This document shows, one piece after another, positions 56,166-64,000 of a stretch of 64,000 nucleotides of DNA (the stretch's first letter is position 1; every line of letters starts with the position of its first letter). Source of the DNA: Ryuthela nishihirai (Eukaryota > Arthropoda > Arachnida > Araneae > Heptathelidae); contig JAWZYU010000028.1 of assembly GCA_038380435.1 (NCBI GenBank), positions 44,699,095 to 44,763,094 on the forward strand, written 5' to 3'. The translations under genes and the position numbers were made by a program. The notes under the pieces were generated by a model, which did no database searches, had not been told where the DNA came from, and saw only the letters and a list, made by a program, of their open reading frames with translations.

Positions 56166-57664
56166 AGTATAATTGCTTTTCAGAAAAAAAAAATCCTTCT
56201 TTAAAACAGAGAAGAATACGAAAAAAAAAAGCCTTTCTCTCGAAAGTAGTACGAGAACGAAAAGTTGGCTAATCGTGAGTGAGAGAGCAAAACTTGTCTT
56301 CTTACCCCCCCCCCCCTCTAATGTAGAATCCAATTCTTCCTATTAAGAACACAAAGAAACAAGGACGCGCAACAAACCCACAAGTATTCAGAGAAATAAA
56401 ACATAAGAGCAAGGCACGCGCACATACAGCGATCTCTTTTTTTTTTCCGCCTCCGTTTGACTCAAGCCCTTCCTTTGTTTGCCGTAAAGGTAACTGATTC
56501 GGCCATTGTAACGGGCAACCTGTCTAAAGAAATCCGTTTCAATTATTCCCTTTTGCTTCAGGTTTTTCGATTAACTTTTGTGACTAAACGTGAATCATTC
56601 AGAGTGGAGGGAGGATGGAGATGTGGGCGGGTGGAGAAGATAGAGTACGGGGAGGATTTCCGGATTTCTTGTACGCGGAGGAGGGAAAAAGAGACAAGAG
56701 AGCAAGTCCATAACACGATGCGCGGTTCCTCACCGGCTAGAGGGAAACAAAAACAGCTGTAGTTGCCGAGACATGGGCAATTACGCCACGGCACATGCCG
56801 CCCGAGCGAGCGGCCAATCGGCCCTATAGTGGCAGGGACCTAATGGTCCGTGATTCTATTCGGAGACTTGGCCTGCCGTTATGGGCATCAGGCTGGCGTC
56901 TTCCCTGCTGCACCAAGGCAGTCCACCTGCCGATACTGGTTGTATATACTTGATGCAGAATGCTCTTTACCTAGCCGAGGGTTCGGCTGTTTCACGTGGC
57001 ATTCTTTTTCTCTGCCCTATTCTTATGGTTGGTCTTGTTTCTGAAGTTGTTTTTTTTTTGAGTGTGTATGTGTCCAGAAGAGCCGCATTAGAGATTTTTT
57101 TTCCCCATACTGTCTGAAAAGTGGTATTTAAACAGAAGATTTCTTTATCGATTATTTTTTTTTGTGTAATGTATAGCTGTTGAATTATCTTTCGGTAACA
57201 CTGCTTTTTTTTTTCTTTCATTTCTTTTTGTTTTTATGGATACTCACGTATTCAGAAAAGAGATTTTTTAATTCTGAAATTATATACCTCAATTGCTTTG
57301 AGACACCCCAGAGGCATGTAATGTTAAGCAAATAAATAAATAAGCTAAAGAATTGGTAAACTTCCATATTAATAGAATAGGAAGCAAAAAATGGCTTCAA
57401 TTATTTTGTCAAAAAATAATTTTTCTAGATCTATTTGAACTTCCCTCATTTTTTTATAACCGCCTGACAAAAGGATCATTAACCCATCAGGACAATGATT
57501 CCGTCATTCTTTAAATCCTTTTAACACTGTAATTGCGAAGCACCCCCCTCCCCCTTCCAGGCCTGTAGATTACATTTCGAGAAATGGGAGGGGGGCGTGA
57601 ATAAGTAACTTGAGTAGAGTTTCCCAATTACTAAATTAAATCACCTGGATAAAAAAGATTAAAA
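56166..57664. other. unassigned sequence
   Basis: About 1.5 kb with no recognised repeat family. The part 56750-57010 has higher GC, with phrases such as CCGCCCGAGCGAGCGGCC, which could be a diverged TE or an exon, but I cannot assign it. Homopolymer runs are frequent (C10 near 56306, A and T runs throughout). Confidence 0.45.
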
Positions 57665-57905
57665 CGGTATTCTATCATCATCATCATCATCCTCATCCTC
57701 AAGCAGCCAACGGCTACGGAGGTCCAACAGGACCGCGTAATTTAGTTCCCAAGCATATCTGTCCTGAGCTACATCTGCTGTATCTAGCTACTGCACACCA
57801 ATTCTAACAAGGTCCTGTTTGACATTGTCTGCCCACCACATCCTAGGTGTGCCCTCTTTCTGAAGCTTTTGGGCACACTGTTCATAACCCTATTCGCCAT
57901 CATCA
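57665..57905 (-). mobile_element. LINE-A 3' end, third copy
   Basis: Minus strand: GTTATGAACAGTGTGCCCAA, GATGTGGTGGGCAGACAATG, AACAGGACCTTGTTAGAATT, ending GGCTGCTTGAGGATGAGG and (GATGAT)n at 57665-57700. This is the same 3' terminus as at 8340, with a GAT-repeat tail, so the insertion is strongly 5'-truncated. Confidence 0.9.
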
Positions 57906-58617
57906 CTTACAAACGATATTCTACATGAAATGAAATTTTACAGTTGTGTATTTTTTAAATGTATTTTCAGTGTCGGCGTTATAATATGGGGCTAAAATAA
58001 AAATATACAAAGACAGAGTTCATAAAAACTACGGGATTTCGAGAAGTGTGTCCAGTGCCCCTGGACTTCTCCTTCTAGGTATGTCCTTGAATCCCTCCCC
58101 CCCCCCCTTTTTTTTTAAACAGATCTGGGTGAGAATCTTAACCGGACTTATTTAAAACGGTGGGTCTAATTAAAAAAATGTTTTCCAAAACTGATGAAAT
58201 TGTTAATTACCAAAATGAATTTCAGAAAATGATAATTTGTAGATTATTGTAAATGAATATATTGGTATATAGTTTTTTTTCCCCGAATTGAGATCATATT
58301 TCAATAATAGAGTATCACAGGAAAATGTCCTATACACAAGAATAATTTAAAATAATTATTTGAAACAAAATTGAAAAATTAAAAATAATCAACTAATTAT
58401 TTTAAATGATATATATATATGAGTGATTTTTTTTTTCCTAATTCATAGAGTTTAGCCCTATAAACAGTTATATGAAATGATGAAATTGTTTCAAGGGCTT
58501 TCTGATTCTGGTTATCATTGGACCATTCGAAAAGTTTCGGAAAGCGATCAGGAAAAGTTTTTGTAATGATTTTGGAACAATTTGGAAATTATTTTTTCAA
58601 TAAACGATTATTTTTAT
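57906..58617. other. unassigned AT-rich sequence
   Basis: About 700 bp, A/T-rich with T and C runs near 58097-58118. No gene or repeat family recognised. Confidence 0.5.
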
Positions 58618-58710
58618 ATCTCTCAAGCAGCTGCTTGCCACAGAGGTCTGAGAGGATCCTGTTAATGAAATACTGCCGTAGAGAAACCTGTTAGGAAGGC
58701 GAGACCTCAG
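58618..58710 (-). mobile_element. SINE2 3' part, left of a SINE1 insertion
   Basis: ATCTCTCAAGCAGCTGCTTG, then CACAGAGGTCTGAGAGGATC, diverged body, and CGAGACCTCAG at the insertion point. Confidence 0.9.
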
Positions 58711-59100
58711 GGTTGGGTTGGGTTGTTTTACCTCTGAGCGGCACTTTTTTGCACACCATGGGCTAAATGGCCAGGTCACATGGACCAGAAGGCTAAGAGA
58801 AGGTTGGGGGAGGGGACCCACTGGAACAGCTGTTGGGAGACAGATGGTAGCCTCCCGTCAAGGCCATCCAGCGTGTTCTTTAACGTGCACAGGGTATGTC
58901 TCTCCCGCACACGGGGCCACGACTTAACGTCCCATCCGACGGACGGCGACCTATTCCAAGCCCATCGGTGTCCCCTACTGACCGTGGGCAGGGCAGAGAA
59001 TTTTGCGGAGATAAATCTCAACGCTGTCCCAGCTGGGACTCGAACCTGGGAAGTACAGATTACAAGCCTGGCGCGCTACCGATTGAGCCACCCCCGCCCC
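58711..59100 (-). mobile_element. SINE1 inserted into SINE2, 11-bp TSD
   Basis: Near-consensus copy. CGAGACCTCAG at 58700-58710 recurs at 59101-59111, and SINE2 continues with GAAAAAGACATCC. Confidence 0.97.
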
Positions 59101-59162
59101 CGAGACCTCAGGAAAAAGACATCCATTCCTTAATCCCGGGCTCGAACCCAGGTCCCTCTGAT
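59101..59162 (-). mobile_element. SINE2 head side, right of the SINE1 insertion
   Basis: ATCCATTCCTTAATCCCGGG, then CTCGAACCCAGGTCCCTCTG; the A-box end of the head is missing. Confidence 0.85.
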
Positions 59163-59819
59163 TTGTGTTGTTGGGAAAATATTGCCAATTTCTCTAATTT
59201 GATGTCATCCAAATTTCATTTTCGTTTCTTTTTGTATTTAAATTTTTTTTGGTGCAGCTTTCAAATGATACATAAAAATTACATGTATCAACATTACACG
59301 AAACGATATAAGAATTAATTAGTGAAATCAATTTTACGATAAATTATGGATATTCAGAAGCATTGTGGCCTTCAGGTGATCACCATACGTATAAACCATC
59401 TCCATCACCAAGATCACTATACCATCACCAAGATCCACCAAGATCACCATACGTTATAAGAGGATCTGCAATTTGATACGCAGTTGTTCTACTCTGAGTT
59501 TCACACGCAATGAGATATCCTGCGTCTTGTCCAAAGGAAGTTTATATCTGAAATGCCCAATGAAGTGAATACAAGTGAATATAGATTTATTGAACAGGTG
59601 TGAGGAATGAGAGTGCGGATTTTGTGGAGATTGCATGTCCAAGATAAGAACATGGAGATTGTAAAGATTCGAAGCACACAATAAAAGATGCATAGATCAA
59701 ATTCAGGTATGTTTTAATGCTTATAAGGGTTTGGAAATGAAAGTGATTATATGGGCAAGAGAGCAAAGACTATAGAGAATAAATGTGCACTATAAAATCA
59801 TTTCATTTTGTAGAGAGCC
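59163..59819. other. unassigned sequence with short local repeats
   Basis: About 650 bp. ATCACCAAGATC-type words recur at 59400-59450 together with CACCATACGT. From about 59600 the first degenerate words of the 76-bp array appear (CACACAATAA near 59673). No gene recognised. Confidence 0.5.
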
Positions 59820-62680
59820 AAATGGCAATAATTAGGGCGTAGAGACTGAAGAAATCAGTTGGGCACACAGTAAGGGCCTAGCGGCTACAGAAATTAATTT
59901 AGTACAATAGAAACTTAGAGAATGATTATTTCAGATGGCGCACAATAAGGGCGTAGAGATTGCAGAAAAAAGAAATCGTTTGAGCAAAATAATGACAGAG
60001 ATTGGTATATTAATTGTAAAGAATTAGGGCGTAGAGATTGGGAAATCAGATGTGCACATAATAAGGGGGTAGAGATTGAAGAAATTAATTGTAAAGAATA
60101 AGGACGTAGAGATTGAGAAAATCAGATATGCACACAATAAGGAGGTAGAGACTGAAGAAAATAATTGTAAAGAATAAGGACGAAGAGATTGAGGAAATCA
60201 GATGTGCACACAATAAGGGGATAGAGATTGAAGAAATTAATTGTAAAGATTAAGGACGTAGAAATTGAGAAAATCAGATGAGCACACAATAAGTGAGTAG
60301 AGTTTGAAGAAATTAATTGTAAAGAATAAGGAGTAGAGATTGAAGAAATCAGATATGCACACAATAAGGAGGTAGAGACTGAAGAAAATAATTGTAAAGA
60401 ATAAGGACGAAGAGATTGAGGAAATCAGATGTGCACACAATAAGGGGATAGAGATTGAAGAAATTAATTGTAAAGAATATGGACGTAGAAATTGAGAAAA
60501 TCAGATGTGCACACAATAAGTGAGTAGAGTTTGAAGAAATTAATTGTAAAGAATAAGGAGTAGAGATTGAGGAAATCAGATATGCGCACAATAAAGAAGT
60601 AGAGACTGAAGAAAATAATTGTAAAGAATAAGGACGTAGAGATTGAGAAAATCAGATGTGCACACAATAAGGGGGTAGAGATTGAAGAAATTAATCGTAA
60701 AGAATAAGGACGTAGAGATTGAGGAAATCAGATGTGCACACAATAAGGGGGTAGATACTAAATAAATTAATTGTAAAGAATAAGGACGTAGAGATTGAGG
60801 AAGTCAGATATGCACACAATAAAGAAGTAGAGACTGAAGAAAATAATTGTAAAGAATAAGGACGTAGAGATTGAGAAAATCAGATGTGCACACAATAAGT
60901 GAGTAGATACTAAATAAATTAATTGTAAAGAATAAGGACGTAGAGATTGAGGAAGTCAGATGTGCACACAATAAGGGGGTAGATACTAAATAAATTAATT
61001 GTAAAGAATAAGGACGTAGAGATTGAGGAAGTCAGATGTGCACACAATAAGGGGGTAGATACTAAATAAATTAATTGTAAAGAATAAGGACGTATAGATT
61101 GAGGAAGTCAGATGTGCACACAATAAGGGGGTAGAGACTGAAGAAATTAATCGTAAAGAATAAGGACGTAGAGATTGAGGAAGTCAGATGTGCACACAAT
61201 AAGGGGGTAGAGACTGAAGAAATTAATCGTAAAGAATAAGGACGTAGAGATTGAGGAAGTCAGATATGCACACAATAAGGGGGTAGAGACTGAAGAAATT
61301 AATCGTAAAGAATAAGGACGTAGAGATTGAGGAAGTTAGATGTGCACACAATAAGTGAGTAGTTACTAAATAAATTAATTGTAAAGAATAAGGACGTAGA
61401 GATTGAGGAAGTCAGATGTGCACACAATAAGGGGGTAGATACTAAATAAATTAATTGTAAAGAATAAGGACGTAGAGATTGAGGAAGTCAGATGTGCACA
61501 CAATAAGGGGGTAGATACTAAATAAATTAATTGTAAAGAATAAGGACGTATAGATTGAGGAAGTCAGATGTGCACACAATAAGGGGGTAGAGACTGAAGA
61601 AATTAATCGTAAAGAATAAGGACGTAGAGATTGAGGAAGTCAGATGTGCACACAATAAGGGGGTAGAGACTGAAGAAATTAATCGTAAAGAATAAGGACG
61701 TAGAGATTGAGGAAGTCAGATATGCACACAATAAGGGGGTAGAGACTGAAGAAATTAATCGTAAAGAATAAGGACGTAGAGATTGAGGAAGTCAGATGTG
61801 CACACAATAAGGGGGTAGATACTAAATAAATTAATTGTAAAGAATAAGGACGTAGAGATTGCGGAAATCAGATATGCACACAATAAAAAGGTAGAGACTG
61901 AAGAAAATAATTGTAAAGAATAAGGACGTAGAGATTGAGGAAATCAGATATGCACACAATAAGGAGGTAGAGACTGAGGAAAATAATTGTAAAGAATAAG
62001 GACGTAAAGATTGAGGAAATCAGATATGCACACAATAAGGTGGTAGATACTAAATAAATTAATTGTAAAGAATAAGGACGTAGAGATTGAGAAAATCAGA
62101 TGTGCACACAATAAGGGGGTAGAGATTGAAGAAATTAATCGTAAAGAATAAGGACGTAGAGATTGAGGAAATCAGATGTGCACACAATAAGGGGGTAGAG
62201 ACTGAAGAAATTAATGGTAAAGAATAAGGACGTAGAGATTGAGGAAATCAGATGTGCACACAATAAGGGGGTAGAGACTGAAGAAATTAATCGTAAAGAA
62301 TAAGGATGTAGAGATTGAGGAAATCAAATGTGCATAATAGTAGTCATATTGAAGATATCAGATGTGCGTAATAAGGGAGTAGAAATTAAAAAAAATCATG
62401 TGCCGATTAAAGGTATAGCGATCGAAAAATGAGATGTTAACATTAAGGACAAAGAAACTGTATATAACAAGTGCAAATAATAGGGACAAGAAAAAATTAC
62501 TGATACCAAGTGCACACAATAACTTCGTGCGCTACAGTTAAGCACAGTGAGGGCTAAAAAATTATATAAAGAGTTATAAAAATAAAAGTATGCATAGTCT
62601 AGCTATGAAATGTGCATGATAAGTGCTTGTAGTTTTCAGAGATCAGATGATCATGAAAAGTTTGAAGAGACCAGAGTTGA
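59820..62680. repeat. 76-bp dimeric satellite, about 30 dimers plus diverged edges
   Basis: Each 76-bp unit has two related halves of about 38 bp: GGACGTAGAGATTGAGG then AAGTCAGATGTGCACAC and AATAA; and GGGGGTAGAGACTGAAG then AAATTAATCGTAAAG and AATAA. The edges (59820-60020 and 62335-62680) show more degenerate single halves. A variant half GTAGATACTAAATAAATT alternates in blocks. The private variant CGTATAGATTG at 61091 and 61547 is 456 bp apart, exactly six units, marking a six-unit duplication; near 60122-60591 a block of three units is repeated at about 227 bp. Confidence 0.94.
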
Positions 62681-63090
62681 CGATGATGATGATCAGATGT
62701 CAAATATACGATGTGAACTATAAAGAATTGTCAATTAAAGATAACGTGGAATGAATAAAATTAAGTGTTGTGACAAATTCATTTTGCAAAGATGAAATGT
62801 ATACGAAAATGACATTATAAAGTTTCAGATAAATCATTGAAAAAGTGAAATATTCACGAAAACATTGCATGGGTTAAATGTTCACGATCAGGCGGAGATA
62901 TTGAAAAAAATAAAGGGAGGGGGCAAGCAATCCAATCGATCCGGAAAGAGGTAAAGTTTCGATCCGGAAGAGGGAAGGGAGAAGGAATTTCCATCGCACT
63001 GTAACATTTTCTCCTTCCTTTTACAGGTGTTTAAATAATTTCAGGACTTTATTAGCATTCACAAAGGAAGGCCATGGGCACTCTTTCCCC
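62681..63090. other. degenerate repeat words, no gene
   Basis: Loose repeats of GAAATGTATACGAAAATGAC, GAAATATTCACGAAAAC and AAATGTTCACGATC. They resemble the words at 63495-63660 on the other side of the SINE1, so the SINE1 probably landed in an old array of about 30-40 bp units. Confidence 0.55.
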
Positions 63091-63099
63091 TATATTGGG

Positions 63100-63482
63100 T
63101 TGGGTTGTTTTACCTCTGAGCGGCACTTTTTTGCACACCATGGGCTAAATGGCCAGGTCATATGGAACCGAAGGCTCAGAGAAGGTTGGGAGAGGGGACC
63201 CACTGGAAGAGCTGTTGGGAGACAGATGGTAGCCTCCCGTCAAGGCCATCCAGCGTGTTCTTTAACGTGCACAGGGTATGGCTCTCCCGCACACGGGGTC
63301 ACGACTTAACGTCCCATCCGACGGACGGCGGCCTTTCCAAGCCCATCGGTGTCCCCTACTGACCGTGGACAGGGCGGGGAATTTTGCGGAGATAAATCTC
63401 AACGCTGACCCAGTGGGACTCGAACCTGGGAACTACAGATTACGAGCCTGGCGCGCTACCTACTGAGCCCCCCCCCCCCCCG
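63100..63482 (-). mobile_element. SINE1, full-length, with 9-bp TSD
   Basis: Near-consensus copy. TATATTGGG lies at 63091-63099 and 63483-63491. The head ends in a long C run in place of the usual CCCCCGCCCC. Confidence 0.95.
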
Positions 63483-63491
63483 TATATTGGG

Positions 63492-63660
63492 ACCTGCTCA
63501 TGATGAAAGCTGTAAAGAAGTGCTTAAGATGGCGAGACATTACAAGGATGAAATGCTCACGATGAAGGCATTAAAAAAATAAAATGCTCAAAATGGAGAC
63601 ATTGCGAAGGTGAAATGCTCACCAGGAAGACACTCTAAATGGTATTTGTTCATGTGAAGA
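63492..63660. repeat. degenerate short tandem repeat
   Basis: ATGAAATGCTCACGATGAAG, AAAATGCTCAAAATGGAGAC and GTGAAATGCTCACCAGGAAG recur with steps of about 35 bp. Confidence 0.7.
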
Positions 63661-64000
63661 ACATATGGGTGATCAAATAAACTTAATAGGAGTATATAGA
63701 ATACATCTGACTTCTCTGTAGTCTGTGGTAAATTTGTACATAGGTGGTCTGACTTCCTCAGAAGAACAAATTAAGAAAAACCTACCCAGTAATATTTACC
63801 TTCAAGCTTTCTTTGAGAACTATGCTGTTTGTTTTTGAGTCTAAAGGTATGTGAAGGAAAATTCTTAACAATTGTAACACCAGGAGAGTAATTTGGAATT
63901 ATTTCTCTAGTTTTAAAGAAAATGACAGCAAACAACAGCAAGATAATAATACCTAACGGAGTACTCTGTGTTGCAGGAGGTTACAAGTCTCATTTTTGCT
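63661..64000. other. unassigned sequence to the window end
   Basis: About 340 bp of A/T-rich DNA; no gene, repeat or RNA recognised. Confidence 0.5.

Noticed and set aside
56750..57117. GC-richer stretch with overlapping open frames, possible exon or promoter
   Set aside because: No domain, splice pattern or core promoter could be supported; left as unassigned.
59820..62680. 76-bp array as a further SINE1-derived satellite
   Set aside because: Only GCACACAATAAGG resembles SINE1 GCACACAATGGG; the rest of the unit shows no alignment, so the match is probably chance.
63092..63110. Telomere-like TTGGG repeats
   Set aside because: The short TTGGGTTGGGTTG stretch is the complement of the SINE1 (CAACC)n tail and occurs at most SINE1 3' ends.
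19414..63466. Family of similar 60-236 codon frames beginning near CFTSERHFFAHHGLNGQ
   Set aside because: These are translations of SINE1 on its minus strand. They recur with each SINE1 copy, end at the SINE boundary and show indels that ignore reading frame.

Overview
This 64-kb window is eukaryotic repeat-dominated DNA. It is almost certainly animal, and probably arthropod (arachnid would fit), judged from the mix of Tc1/mariner-type transposases, tRNA-derived SINEs and non-LTR retrotransposon remnants. The species assignment is inference. I found no intact host protein-coding gene, no rRNA and no functional tRNA. Every long open frame checked is a translation of a repeat or a broken transposable-element (TE) gene.

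Two SINE families dominate; the names are mine, for this window. SINE1 is about 385 bp: a tRNA-Thr(CGT)-like head with Pol III A and B boxes, a long body, and a 3' end carrying a run of A, GTGCCGCTCAGAGG and a (CAACC)n-like tail. More than 30 copies or fragments are present on both strands, many nearly identical and several with clean 8-14 bp target-site duplications (TSDs). SINE2 is about 205 bp, with a different tRNA-like head and a 3' end matching that of a local non-LTR element (LINE-A).

Layout. 1-2830: 117-bp satellite with a diverged edge. 3.2-9.3 kb: SINE1 copies, two LINE-A remnants, a 21-bp minisatellite inside a SINE1 tRNA head and a 48-bp minisatellite made of SINE1 body. 9.4-11.4 kb: SINE1 with tandem tail duplications, a quiet stretch, an old SINE1. 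11.5-13.7 kb: 28-bp array with composite higher-order units. 13.7-16.9 kb: SINE2 split by a dead Tc1/mariner-type element that itself carries a MITE and a 544-bp insertion. 17-31 kb: unique AT-rich DNA studded with SINE1, SINE2, a rearranged mariner and a 221-bp foldback MITE. 31.2-53.3 kb: about 22 kb of 71-bp satellite (roughly 300 monomers) with 59-bp variants and kilobase-scale internal duplications. 53.3-59.2 kb: mariner remnant and SINE1 copies, two of them nested in SINE2. 59.8-62.7 kb: 76-bp dimeric array. 62.7-64 kb: degenerate repeats and one SINE1.

The main result is that SINE1 appears to have seeded several unrelated-looking tandem arrays. The 71-bp satellite, the 21-bp and 48-bp minisatellites, the 208-bp tail duplications and the composite units of the 28-bp array each match a different part of the SINE1 sequence, and in the 21-bp and 71-bp cases the array still joins SINE1 remnants at its edge. 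The window looks like repeat-rich, possibly heterochromatic DNA where a recently active SINE family is repeatedly converted into satellite DNA.
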